From: Chitinophaga japonensis
GTDB taxonomy: Bacteria; Bacteroidota; Bacteroidia; Chitinophagales; Chitinophagaceae
Assembly (NCBI RefSeq): GCF_007830125.1
Contig: NZ_VLLG01000002.1
Span: 1,992,550-2,056,549 of the forward strand
DNA length: 64,000 bases
Direction of reading: 5' to 3'
Below, in pieces: positions 42,581 to 52,362 of this stretch; positions within the stretch are counted from its first letter, which is position 1, and every line of letters starts with the position of its first letter. The notes beneath the pieces are model-generated. The model did not search any database, was not told the origin of the DNA, and worked only from the letters and a program-made list of their open reading frames with translations. The translations under genes were made by a program, and so were the position numbers.

Positions 42581-43106
42581 TCTTTTTGAGGGCGGTGGTC
42601 ATATGCCCCTCTACGGTGTTGATGGAAATATGGAGGATCTCTGCTACCTCCCTGTAGCTGCAGCCGTCTTCCTTAATGAGCTTGTACACCAGTTGGCATT
42701 TGTTGGGCAATGCTTTTACGGCCAGTGCAATTTTCCGCTGCAGCTCTGCCTGCAGGAAGGTTTGCTCCGGGTCCATTTCATAGGGAAGGTTCAGGTCAAT
42801 GGATTCAATATCAATCGTATTTACTTTATAATATTTAGCGATATAGTTGAGGGAGGCATGCTTTACACTGATAAAAAGGTAGACCTGCAGGTTTTCAATA
42901 TTATTCAAAGCCGGCCCCAGTTCCCATATTTTCAGCATAATGTCGGAGTAGATCTCTTCGGCGGACTCATTGGACTTTACGATAGCTGCCGCAAAGCGGG
43001 TAAGCGGCCGGTGAAAGTGCCGGAACAGCTTGCCGTAGGATTCAATGTCCCTGGCGGTGGCCACATTCCGCTGTAATTGGATAATATCAATGAAGCACTC
43101 ACTCAT
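42537..43106 (-). CDS. RNA polymerase sigma-70 factor, ECF type (PUL1)
   Basis: A 189-residue extracytoplasmic-function sigma factor. Region 2 is seen in FRHFHRPLTRFAAAIVKSNE and EEIYSDIMLKIWELGPAL; region 4 has LPNKCQLVYKLIKEDGCSYR and the helix-turn-helix EVAEILHISINTVEGHM. It belongs to the Bacteroidota group that works with FecR and STN-SusC. It would transcribe the PUL1 genes when released by FecR. Its 3' end overlaps the antisense DHFR-family gene by 44 bases. Confidence 0.94.
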   Translation of the reverse strand: MSECFIDIIQLQRNVATARDIESYGKLFRHFHRPLTRFAAAIVKSNESAEEIYSDIMLKIWELGPALNNIENLQVYLFISVKHASLNYIAKYYKVNTIDIESIDLNLPYEMDPEQTFLQAELQRKIALAVKALPNKCQLVYKLIKEDGCSYREVAEILHISINTVEGHMTTALKKISQALRFYLHPHNN

Positions 43107-43272
43107 AAACGTGGAAGTGAAAATAAAAATAAGTATTAAATGTGGAACCGGGATCGAAAATAAACATAGATCGATTTTTTATACAATTCCCTATTAATCA
43201 CTTATTTTGTAGGAAATAGGACGGGATGGCTGTGCCGCATAGTGCAGGTTTCCCTGGGTTAAACACGTTGTG

Positions 43273-46200
43273 ATGCGTTTTTTTATTTGGATTGTTATGC
43301 TGTTGCAATCGCTTCCGGCTTTTGCGCAAAGCAAGTATTATAATTTTTCCAAGCTTAATACTTATACAGGTCTTTCACACAACCGGGTCAATGCCATACT
43401 AAAAGATCCCAACGGCTTCTTATGGTTCGGCACCTTGTCTGGCCTTAACCGGTATGACGGTTATTCGTGCAAGGTATTTCGTAAAAAACATAATGACAGC
43501 GCTTCCCTCCCGGATAATAATGTCCTGGCATTATACGAGCTCCCTGATGGAAAGATGTGGGTGACGACAATAGGGGGATATTGTATCTATAACCCGGACA
43601 CAGAAAAATTTGATGCCGATTATGATAGCTATTTGCACTCGCTTGGTTTGCCTTCCGGTATGATCTCGGGTATTGTAAAAGGAAACAACGGCAGGTACTG
43701 GTTCCTTTACGACGACAAGGGGGCATATTTGTATTCCGTTACTGAAAAAGAGGCCAGGCCACTCCATACGGGGCAGCATCCGGGAAGAATTACCTCCCTT
43801 AATGAAACACAGGATGAAAAGCTATGGTTGGTGTATCAAAACGGCTTTCTGCAGGAATATGACATAAAAACCGGGAAAGTTATTTTCTCCAGCACTGCCT
43901 TACAAAGACAAAATAAGGGAGACAATCACAACAGTCTTTTTATAGATAGTGATGGAGATGTCTGGATATGGTGTTATACCTACGGCGCTTTTCTTTTTCA
44001 ACCGCAGGATAGTACGCTCCGGCGGTTCGATGAAAATTCGTTTCCGTCCAGGTTGAGCTCATACGTGGTAAGCCGGATCGTCCAGGATAGCAGTGGCCTG
44101 ATCTGGGTAGGAACGGACCATGGCGGAGTGACGCTGATCGACAAGAAAAAAAATTTCAAAACCAGTTACCTGCTGAATGATCCCAAAGAGCCCAAAAGCC
44201 TTAGCCAGAACACCATCACTACCCTGTACATGGATGATAACGGGATTATGTGGCTGGGCACCTACAAGCAGGGCGTAAATTATTTAAACAGCAACATCGT
44301 ACAATTCCCGCATTACTATCACCAGGAATTGAATACCGGGAGCCTGCAATATGATGATGTAAACTGCTTTGCTGAAGACAAGTCAGGTAATATCTGGATT
44401 GGCTCCAATGGCGGCGGGTTAATTTATTTTGACCGGAAGAATAATGTCTTCAAACAATACCTGCACGATGACAACAATAAAAACAGCCTGAGTAATAACG
44501 TAATTGTAAGCCTGTGGATCGATCACAGCGGCGTGCTCTGGATTGGCACTTACATGGGCGGTCTTGATCGTTTTGACGGAAAGCAATTCACGCATTACAG
44601 GCATGATGATAAGGATACTTCCAGCCTGGCAGATGACAGGGTGTGGGAGCTGTTTGAAGACAGGGACGAGCATTTATGGGTAGGCACGCTGGGCGGCGGC
44701 CTGGACCGTTTTGACAAAAAGAAAAGCCGGTTTAACCACTATAAGGGCAGGCCGGGCGATTATATTGCTGCGATCATACAGGATAAAAAAGGCAATTTGT
44801 GGATTGGATCAAATGCCGGGGTAGCCGTTTTTGAAAAGCATAATACCTCCCCGGTCTTATACCAGCATACAAAGGACAAGAACAGCTTAAGCAATAATAA
44901 TGTCATCTGTCTTGTAGAAGACAGCAAGGGGCGGATCTGGGTGGGAACCCGGGAAGGTTTGAACCTGTTTAATGACCGGGAGAAAAATTTCCAGGTATTC
45001 ACTATCGCTGATGGCTTGCCCGATAACCTGATATTGAATATTCTTGAAGACAATCATCAAACGCTTTGGCTGTCCACGCCTAACGGGTTGTGTAACGCCA
45101 TCCCGGAACAGAAAGGAAACCGGCTTAGCTTTTCCGTTACTACTTACGATGAGATGAACAACCTGCAGAGCCGGGAATTCAATGATAATGCCGCGCTCAG
45201 AACAAGGGCGGGCGAATTGATATTCGGCGGGCCTTCCGGTTTTAATATCATTGATCCGGATAAAATAAAAAAGCCCGTTCACCATCCTGAAATTGTTTTC
45301 ACCGGGCTGCAGATCCTGAATGAAGATGTTGAGCCGGGAGCATGGATCAATAACCGGGTGCTCCTGGAAAAATCTTTGCCGCGGCTGCAACGCATTGACC
45401 TGCAATACCGGGAGAATGTTTTCTCTATTGAATTTGCCTCGCTCGATTTTGCCCACAGCGCCCGTGATAGATATGCGTACATGCTGGAAGGCTTTAACAC
45501 AGGCTGGTTGTATGCCAACGGCAACCAGAGAAGGGCCACTTATACCAATCTTAACCCCGGCCATTATGTTTTTAAAGTAAAAGTTTTGAACAGGGATGGC
45601 TCCTGGAGCGGAGTTAAAACCTTGCAGGTCAATATTGAGCCGCCATTCTGGCGAACACCTATTGCATATGTGATTTATGCTTTGATTGCTGCAGGGCTGT
45701 TCTTACTTGCCCGGCGCATTACTTTAGACAGAATACGTATGCGCTTTGAGGTGCAGCAACAACGCAGGGAAGCCGAAAGGGCGCATGTATTGGAACAATT
45801 GAAGACAAAATTCTTTACTAATGTGAGCCATGAGCTTCGTACCCCATTAAGCCTGATCATTGCTCCGCTGGACAGGATGATCAGGCAAATTACCGATGAG
45901 GAGCAGAAAAAGCAGCTTAGCCTGATGCAGCGCAATACGAAACGCTTATTGAACCTCGTGAATCAATTGCTCGATTTCAGGAAGATGGAGGTGCAGGAAG
46001 TAAAGCTGCATCCCTCGATAGGCGATATTATTAGGTTTAGCAGGGACATTAGCCACACTTTTGAGGATATTGCGGAAAAGAAGCATATCCGGTTTTCATT
46101 TTCATCTGACATTGACCGCCTGGAAATTTATTTTGACAAGGATAAGGTGGAAAAGATCTTATTCAACCTGCTTTCCAATGCGTTTAAATATACCCATGAC

Positions 46201-47352
46201 AACGGCATGGTGGGCATTCATCTTACATATAACCCGCCGGTAAATGATGAAGCGGATGGAACGCTGGCCATTGAAGTCAAGGACACAGGCATTGGAATTC
46301 CCGCCGATCAGCATGAAAAGATATTTGAACGGTTCTTTCAAACGGATGTGCCCGAAAGCATGGTAAACCAGGGAACCGGCATTGGCCTGGCCATCACAAA
46401 AGAATTTGTAAGGCTGCATAACGGTATCATCACCGTAAAAAGCGAGCCGGAACAGGGGGCCTGCTTTACAGTGCTGCTTCCGGCAAAGAAAGTGTATGAG
46501 CCTTCCGCCAGGGCTGCCGCCAGCATAGCACCGGCAGAGGGCGCCGCACCAACTGAGTTGCCGGAAAGCCGGAAAGCCGGTAAGAGGAAAACGATCGTCC
46601 TGGTGGAAGACAACGAGGATCTGCGCTTTTATTTAAAGGACAACCTGAAAGAACAATACCATGTTGAAGAAGCTGCAAACGGAAAGGAAGGTTGGGAGAA
46701 GATAAAACAGTTGAACCCGGACCTGGTTGTGAGCGACATCATGATGCCCCTAATGGACGGGGTTGAACTGACCTGGAAAATTAAGAACGAAACGCTTACC
46801 GCCCATATTCCCGTCATTCTCCTGACCGCTATGGGAAGCGAAGAGAAACAACTGGAGGGGTTGAAAGCGGGGGTAAACGACTATATCACCAAACCTTTCA
46901 CTTTTGAGATACTGGCTTCCCGGATCAGGAACCTGTTGGCACAGCAAAAATTGCTGCAGAAAAGGTTCCAGATGCAAATTGAGGTGAACCCGGGAGAAGT
47001 AACCATCACGCCCGTAGACGAAAAGTTCCTGAAACAGGCCCTGGAAATTGTGGAAAAGAACATGGATAACCCGGCGTTTTCGGTAGAGGACCTGAGCCGG
47101 GAAATGTACATGAGCCGCGTTACCTTATATAGAAAGATCCTTTCGCTTACCGGGAGGTCGCCCCTGGAGTTCATCCGCTCCATCCGGCTGAAAAGAGCGG
47201 CCCAGTTATTAGATAAAAGTGGAATGTCTGTTGCCGAAATTGCCTACGAGGTAGGATTCAATAACCCCAAGATCTTCACCAGGTTCTTCAAGGAAGAATT
47301 CGGAATGCCGCCCTCGCAATATGTGGCAAACCGGAAAGACAAAGGGGTGTAA
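43273..47352 (+). CDS. Hybrid two-component sensor/regulator (HTCS) of PUL2
   Basis: A single-chain sensor kinase and transcription regulator of 1359 residues. A signal peptide is followed by about 650 residues of two-bladed repeat motifs (FLWFGTLSGLNRYDG, GLIWVGTDHGGVTL, NLWIGSNAGVAV), the periplasmic propellers that bind an oligosaccharide. Then come a Y_Y_Y domain (about 700-770), a membrane helix at about 795-815, a HisKA domain with phospho-acceptor His853 (FFTNVSHELRTPLS), a HATPase domain (DTGIGIPADQHEKIFERFFQ), a receiver with Asp1155 (VVSDIMMPLMDG), and a C-terminal AraC-type helix-turn-helix. A GTG three bases upstream (43270) is also possible. It should control the SusC operon directly downstream. 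Confidence 0.96.
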   Translation: MRFFIWIVMLLQSLPAFAQSKYYNFSKLNTYTGLSHNRVNAILKDPNGFLWFGTLSGLNRYDGYSCKVFRKKHNDSASLPDNNVLALYELPDGKMWVTTIGGYCIYNPDTEKFDADYDSYLHSLGLPSGMISGIVKGNNGRYWFLYDDKGAYLYSVTEKEARPLHTGQHPGRITSLNETQDEKLWLVYQNGFLQEYDIKTGKVIFSSTALQRQNKGDNHNSLFIDSDGDVWIWCYTYGAFLFQPQDSTLRRFDENSFPSRLSSYVVSRIVQDSSGLIWVGTDHGGVTLIDKKKNFKTSYLLNDPKEPKSLSQNTITTLYMDDNGIMWLGTYKQGVNYLNSNIVQFPHYYHQELNTGSLQYDDVNCFAEDKSGNIWIGSNGGGLIYFDRKNNVFKQYLHDDNNKNSLSNNVIVSLWIDHSGVLWIGTYMGGLDRFDGKQFTHYRHDDKDTSSLADDRVWELFEDRDEHLWVGTLGGGLDRFDKKKSRFNHYKGRPGDYIAAIIQDKKGNLWIGSNAGVAVFEKHNTSPVLYQHTKDKNSLSNNNVICLVEDSKGRIWVGTREGLNLFNDREKNFQVFTIADGLPDNLILNILEDNHQTLWLSTPNGLCNAIPEQKGNRLSFSVTTYDEMNNLQSREFNDNAALRTRAGELIFGGPSGFNIIDPDKIKKPVHHPEIVFTGLQILNEDVEPGAWINNRVLLEKSLPRLQRIDLQYRENVFSIEFASLDFAHSARDRYAYMLEGFNTGWLYANGNQRRATYTNLNPGHYVFKVKVLNRDGSWSGVKTLQVNIEPPFWRTPIAYVIYALIAAGLFLLARRITLDRIRMRFEVQQQRREAERAHVLEQLKTKFFTNVSHELRTPLSLIIAPLDRMIRQITDEEQKKQLSLMQRNTKRLLNLVNQLLDFRKMEVQEVKLHPSIGDIIRFSRDISHTFEDIAEKKHIRFSFSSDIDRLEIYFDKDKVEKILFNLLSNAFKYTHDNGMVGIHLTYNPPVNDEADGTLAIEVKDTGIGIPADQHEKIFERFFQTDVPESMVNQGTGIGLAITKEFVRLHNGIITVKSEPEQGACFTVLLPAKKVYEPSARAAASIAPAEGAAPTELPESRKAGKRKTIVLVEDNEDLRFYLKDNLKEQYHVEEAANGKEGWEKIKQLNPDLVVSDIMMPLMDGVELTWKIKNETLTAHIPVILLTAMGSEEKQLEGLKAGVNDYITKPFTFEILASRIRNLLAQQKLLQKRFQMQIEVNPGEVTITPVDEKFLKQALEIVEKNMDNPAFSVEDLSREMYMSRVTLYRKILSLTGRSPLEFIRSIRLKRAAQLLDKSGMSVAEIAYEVGFNNPKIFTRFFKEEFGMPPSQYVANRKDKGV

Positions 47353-47479
47353 AGACCTTTTTACCCCGGAACCTTGTTGAATACCAGTTGTTTGTAACAA
47401 TCGTACCCCTAGTTTGAAACATTCAGCCCCCCGGTTTTAAATAACATGGCAATAGTTTTACAGCACTTAATCCACGTAT

Positions 47480-50400
47480 ATGAAACTACAATTGCCGCTG
47501 TTTGGCCTGCGGTCCGCTGCGCCACCCTATGCCTTAATGGCAGATTTACCTGACTGTATAACAGTCCCATCACGAAAGCAACCAACCAAAACTGTTCGTA
47601 CCGGATTCTTGCTGCTATGGGGTATTTTGTCTGTCTTTATCCCGGGCGCCAACACCTTTGCCCAGACGGGAAAGATCAGCGGTACGGTTCTCAGCCAGCA
47701 GGCCGCCACCCCGATTCCCGGGGCATCGGTAATGGTAAAAAATACCAATCGCTTCACTATTGCCGATGAAACCGGGAAATTTTCCATTGCCGCTTCAACC
47801 GGCGATGTGCTGGTAGTGACCATGATAGGATATCTCAGGAAGGAGGTAGTTGTAGGGGCAAACAGCGCCATTCAAATAAGCCTGGCGGAAAGTGTTGCTC
47901 AACTGGAAGATGTGGTGGTGATTGGCTATGGCAAAACAAAACGGAAGGACGTTACCGGCGCCATATCCTCCGTTACGGGCGATGAGCTCCGGAAAACACA
48001 GCCCGTTACCCTGGACCAGGCCTTACAGGGCAAGGTGCCGGGCTTAGTGGCTCAACAAATATCAGGTCAACCAGGTGGAGCCGTGTCTGTACAGATCCGC
48101 GGCCTGTCCTCTTTTGGTGGAAGCGCGCCTATGTACGTAATTGATGGGGTTATTATTGGCGGCACCGCCACATTGGGTACCGGCGTTAATCCGCTGGCGG
48201 GTCTCAATCCTGCTGAAATTGAGTCCATTGATGTGCTGAAAGACGCATCTGCAACGGCGATCTATGGTTCCCAGGCAACAAATGGCGTAATAGTAATAAC
48301 CACCAGGAGAGGACAGGTGGCTCCACCGAGCATTACCTATGACATGTATGCTGGCTACCAGCAAATACCTAAAAAGTTGCCGGTGATGAATTTAAGGGAG
48401 TATGCAGCTTTTATCAATGAAAGAAATACCGGGTTAGGCTGGGGATTTGATACGCGGCCCGAATTCGTAAATCCCAGCTACCTGGGTGAAGGCACCGACT
48501 GGCAGAAAGAGCTTTTCAGAAATGCGCCGATGTACAACCATACGCTGAGCGTAAACGGGGGAGATACCAGAACACAGTACCTGCTGTCCGGCTCTTATTT
48601 TAAACAGGAAGGTATTGCCCTCGGGTCCGACTTTCGCAGGATCTCGCTAAGGCTGAACCTGGACAATAAAACCACCAATTGGTTAAAGATCGGCACCAGC
48701 CTGCAACTTGTTAATATCAAGGAAAATGTAAATTCAACAAGCTCTAATGTAATCAATACGGCATTAAGCCAGACGCCGGATATAGCGGTAAAAAACGAGG
48801 ACGGAAGCTGGGGAGGGGCCTATAACCCGAATGGCTGGGTGAATAGTACGGTGAACCCGTATGCGATAGCCCTTATTAATAAAGACCAGGTAAAAAGGAA
48901 CCAGCTTTTTGGGAACGCCTATGCGGAAATCTTCTTTACAAAGGATCTTACCCTCCGGAATGAAGCGACCATGACCTATTCCATGGCAACGGAAGACCGG
49001 TTTAACCCTTCCTATACATTTGGTCTTGTAAAGAACAACAATAACAGTGCGTCTTATAATTTTTCAGAAACCGTATTTACAACCATAAGGAACTTTTTGA
49101 CCTATTCACATTTGTTTAAAAACAAGTACAATGCAAATGTGCTGTTAGGACATGAAGCGCAATTGAACACTAATGAAAGTTCCACTGCAGGCCGAACGAA
49201 TTTTCCTTCCAACAATGTGCAGGTAATCAGCAGCGGTGATCCTACTACCGCCACCAATGCCGGGACCAAAGGGCAAAGCGCCCAGGAATCATATTTTGGC
49301 CGTATAAACCTCGGCATCAATGATAAATACCTGTTTACCGCCAATGTCCGGGCAGACGGGTCTTCAAAATTTGCTCCTGAAAACCGCTGGGTAACAACCT
49401 ACTCGGGAGCATTTGCCTGGAAATTAAATAACGAAAAACTGCTGCAGCCCGTTAAAGCGATCAACGAATTAAAGCTGCGGCTGGGTTATGGTTTAACGAA
49501 TAACCAGAACATCCGGGACTATGCCTATACATCCACCCTGGGCACGGTTGCTACCGGGCTGACGGGCATTGCACAGCTTACCCTGAACGTGGGGAACCCT
49601 TATGTGCAGTGGGAGAAAACAAAGTACGCAAACATAGGGCTGGATGGCACGCTTTTTAACTGGAGGCTGAATTTCTCCGTAGATTTTTACAATCGCAGGA
49701 CCGATGGTCTCGTAATGCAGATCCCTTTGCCATTGTATTCCGGTACGGCTATCGGCTGGGCGCCGGGCTCGCTGGATGCCCCGTACGTCAACATCGGGTC
49801 AGTTAATAACAAGGGTTTTGACTTTAGGATCAGTGCTACCAATATTAAAAGCAAAAACTTTACCTGGAAAACGGACGTAACAGTTTCCCGCAATATTAAC
49901 GAAGTGCTGAAGCTCAATACGGATGGCGCTTCACTGGACAGGCAGTACAGCAAAACGGTAGTGGGCAGGTCTATTGGCGAGTTTTACGGGTATGTTATAG
50001 ACGGAGGTGTATTTGCCACGAAAGAAGATTTTAAGACCCATGCATTGCCCACAAAAAATGGCGTGCCGCTGCCGGTAGGGGCTGCCGGGGGCAGTATCTG
50101 GTATGGCGACCTGAAGTTTAAAGACTTTAACGGGGATGGCGTTATTAATGAGCATGATCAAACGTTTCTCGGTTCTCCCATCCCTAAGTACCAGTTGGGT
50201 TTAAACAACACCTTCTCGTACAAGAATTTCGATCTGAATCTGTTTTTTACGGCCAACATCGGTAATAAAGTATTCAACCAGCTTCGGGTAAACGGGGAAT
50301 ACCCGGGAACAAGCTTTGGGTATCTCCGGTCACTCATGAACTACGCAAAACTGACGCTGATTGACCCGAATGGATCTGCTACGGATATTGACAATGTACA

Positions 50401-50734
50401 GGTGACCAACCCGGACACCAGGATTGTGGGAATTAGAAATGATAATACCAATGATAATAACCGGAACTCCGACAAGTTCGTGGAAAATGGGAGCTTTTTG
50501 CGCTGTAAGACGATCTCTTTAGGATATGCCCTCCCTGAAAAGCTGATTGCCAGGGCCAACATTAAATATCTGAGGGTTTACTTCAATGTTTCAAATGCTT
50601 TCATCATTACAAATTACAAGGGCATGGACCCCGAGATCGGGTCATGGGACCCCTTGACCGCCGGCGTTGACGGAGGTTATTATCCACAGCCCCGGGTGTT
50701 TACCCTGGGTGCTAACATCAAATTGGGCAAATAA
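47480..50734 (+). CDS. SusC/RagA TonB-linked outer-membrane transporter (PUL2)
   Basis: A 1084-residue transporter. An unusually long leader of about 60 residues precedes the hydrophobic segment FLLLWGILSVFIPGANTFAQ. A beta-sandwich (KISGTVLSQQAATPIPGASVMV), the plug with VVVIGYGKTKRKDVTGAISSV, and the barrel follow. Unlike the PUL1 copy it has no STN domain, in keeping with control by the HTCS instead of a sigma/FecR pair. It heads the PUL2 operon; all following genes are on the same strand with gaps of at most 30 bases. Confidence 0.95.
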   Translation: MKLQLPLFGLRSAAPPYALMADLPDCITVPSRKQPTKTVRTGFLLLWGILSVFIPGANTFAQTGKISGTVLSQQAATPIPGASVMVKNTNRFTIADETGKFSIAASTGDVLVVTMIGYLRKEVVVGANSAIQISLAESVAQLEDVVVIGYGKTKRKDVTGAISSVTGDELRKTQPVTLDQALQGKVPGLVAQQISGQPGGAVSVQIRGLSSFGGSAPMYVIDGVIIGGTATLGTGVNPLAGLNPAEIESIDVLKDASATAIYGSQATNGVIVITTRRGQVAPPSITYDMYAGYQQIPKKLPVMNLREYAAFINERNTGLGWGFDTRPEFVNPSYLGEGTDWQKELFRNAPMYNHTLSVNGGDTRTQYLLSGSYFKQEGIALGSDFRRISLRLNLDNKTTNWLKIGTSLQLVNIKENVNSTSSNVINTALSQTPDIAVKNEDGSWGGAYNPNGWVNSTVNPYAIALINKDQVKRNQLFGNAYAEIFFTKDLTLRNEATMTYSMATEDRFNPSYTFGLVKNNNNSASYNFSETVFTTIRNFLTYSHLFKNKYNANVLLGHEAQLNTNESSTAGRTNFPSNNVQVISSGDPTTATNAGTKGQSAQESYFGRINLGINDKYLFTANVRADGSSKFAPENRWVTTYSGAFAWKLNNEKLLQPVKAINELKLRLGYGLTNNQNIRDYAYTSTLGTVATGLTGIAQLTLNVGNPYVQWEKTKYANIGLDGTLFNWRLNFSVDFYNRRTDGLVMQIPLPLYSGTAIGWAPGSLDAPYVNIGSVNNKGFDFRISATNIKSKNFTWKTDVTVSRNINEVLKLNTDGASLDRQYSKTVVGRSIGEFYGYVIDGGVFATKEDFKTHALPTKNGVPLPVGAAGGSIWYGDLKFKDFNGDGVINEHDQTFLGSPIPKYQLGLNNTFSYKNFDLNLFFTANIGNKVFNQLRVNGEYPGTSFGYLRSLMNYAKLTLIDPNGSATDIDNVQVTNPDTRIVGIRNDNTNDNNRNSDKFVENGSFLRCKTISLGYALPEKLIARANIKYLRVYFNVSNAFIITNYKGMDPEIGSWDPLTAGVDGGYYPQPRVFTLGANIKLGK

Positions 50735-50762
50735 AATATTCATCTGTTTAATATAAATAGTT

Positions 50763-52340
50763 ATGAAACCAATATTGGCGAAAACAATCGCTTTCCTGTT
50801 AATGGTGATGGTGATGGCAGGGTGCTCCAAAAGTTTCCTGGATCGTCCGCCCCTGTCGCAGATAAGCGCTGATAATTTTTACCAGACGCCCGAAGATCTC
50901 AGGTTGGCTACTGCTGCGTTGTATGCCGGCAGCCCCTGGGGAGATTGGAACTATACCTGTTATTTACCGGTTGGTGAAGTGCTTAGCGGGAACATGGCGG
51001 TTGGCTACTGGGGAGATGCCGTGCAGTTGAATACGTTTACCGTTACGGGCCTGAACGGGATCATGGTGGCCAATTGGAAAGCGATGTATAACATCATTGC
51101 ACATTGCAATGTCACCATTCAGGCCATCACGCAAAAGGCGGCTAATACGATTCCAGATAAGGATAAGCAGGCTGCTATTGCGGAGGCGCGGTTTATACGC
51201 GGGTTTGCCTATTATAACCTCGCGGTGTTGTGGGGGGCCGTACCCATCATTGAAGACAACAGCAAGCTGGTAATATCTCCGCTGCTCAACCGCATAAAAA
51301 CGGAAGACGTATTTAAATTCACTATCAATGACCTGACCTTTGCCGCTGAAAATCTTCCCGCTGCCGATGCCGCCGGCAGGGTGACGACCTGGTCCGCACA
51401 GGGTATGCTAAGCAAGGTGTACCTGACGGTAGCCGGGTTAAACCAGCAGGGAGGCGCCAGGGACCAGGCTTACCTGGACAGTGCAAGAAAATATGCGGGA
51501 AATGTGTGTAAGAACAGCGGACTGGCGCTGTTAGCTAATTATGCGGACCTTTTTAAGACGCAGTTTAACGATAACCCGGAATCATTGTTTGCATTGCAAT
51601 GGGCTCCGGGCGCTGCCTGGCTGGAAGGTAATATGCTGCAGATCTACTCTCCGGGAGGTACGGAAATATCTGCGAATGGCCAGGCCGGCTGGTTTAATAT
51701 TGGTCCAACCGTAGATATGTACCAGCTCTACACCACGGCGGATTCTGTAAGGCGTAAGGCCACCTTTATGATCAATGGTGATTACTACCCGGAGTTGAAC
51801 GCAGCGGGCGGAGGGTATACCTTTACGGGGGACTGTGGATTGAAGAAGCATATTATCGGTACGAACAAGGATAATAATGCGCCTACTATGACCCAAACCT
51901 CCTCTACAGAGCATAATGCTTTATTAAGGCTGGCGGACGTTTACCTCATTTATGCGGAAGCAATACTGGGGAACAGCGGCGCTACCAGCGACGGCGAAGC
52001 GCTGCTTTACTTTAACAAGGTCCGGGAAAGGGCTGGCATTGCTCCGGCCACTATGATAGATGCCGATACCCTGCTGAATGAAAGAAGGATTGAGCTGGCA
52101 GGAGAGGGGCAGTACTGGATAGACCTGGTGAGGTTATCTTATTACAACCCGGCCAAGGCAATCAGCAAATTAAACGGGGAACAACGTGTGACGTTTACCC
52201 TCCCGGATGGCGTTTTAACGCCCGCCGCCCCGTATGGTGTTATTACGCCTGCAACTATTCAAAGTTTCACGTTCCCGATACCTTCTGCTGAAATTACCGC
52301 CAACCCGAAATTGATGGAGCCTCCGGCATCCTATTATTAA
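50763..52340 (+). CDS. SusD/RagB family nutrient-binding outer-membrane lipoprotein (PUL2)
   Basis: A 525-residue SusD-like lipoprotein. The signal ends MVMVMAGCSKSFLDRPPLSQ with the lipidated cysteine, followed by the family pattern NFYQTPEDLRLATAALYAGS. Later come ARFIRGFAYYNLAVLWGAVPII and, near the C-terminus, LLNERRIELAGEGQYWIDLVRL. It forms the surface pair with the preceding SusC and selects the glycan of PUL2. Confidence 0.95.
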   Translation: MKPILAKTIAFLLMVMVMAGCSKSFLDRPPLSQISADNFYQTPEDLRLATAALYAGSPWGDWNYTCYLPVGEVLSGNMAVGYWGDAVQLNTFTVTGLNGIMVANWKAMYNIIAHCNVTIQAITQKAANTIPDKDKQAAIAEARFIRGFAYYNLAVLWGAVPIIEDNSKLVISPLLNRIKTEDVFKFTINDLTFAAENLPAADAAGRVTTWSAQGMLSKVYLTVAGLNQQGGARDQAYLDSARKYAGNVCKNSGLALLANYADLFKTQFNDNPESLFALQWAPGAAWLEGNMLQIYSPGGTEISANGQAGWFNIGPTVDMYQLYTTADSVRRKATFMINGDYYPELNAAGGGYTFTGDCGLKKHIIGTNKDNNAPTMTQTSSTEHNALLRLADVYLIYAEAILGNSGATSDGEALLYFNKVRERAGIAPATMIDADTLLNERRIELAGEGQYWIDLVRLSYYNPAKAISKLNGEQRVTFTLPDGVLTPAAPYGVITPATIQSFTFPIPSAEITANPKLMEPPASYY

Positions 52341-52362
52341 GAACCGCTAAAAATATTATACC

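Noticed and set aside
47453..47460. TAGTTTTA as the -7 element of the PUL2 SusC promoter
   Set aside because: It differs from the consensus at the last, most conserved base, and an HTCS-activated promoter need not match; not enough to list.
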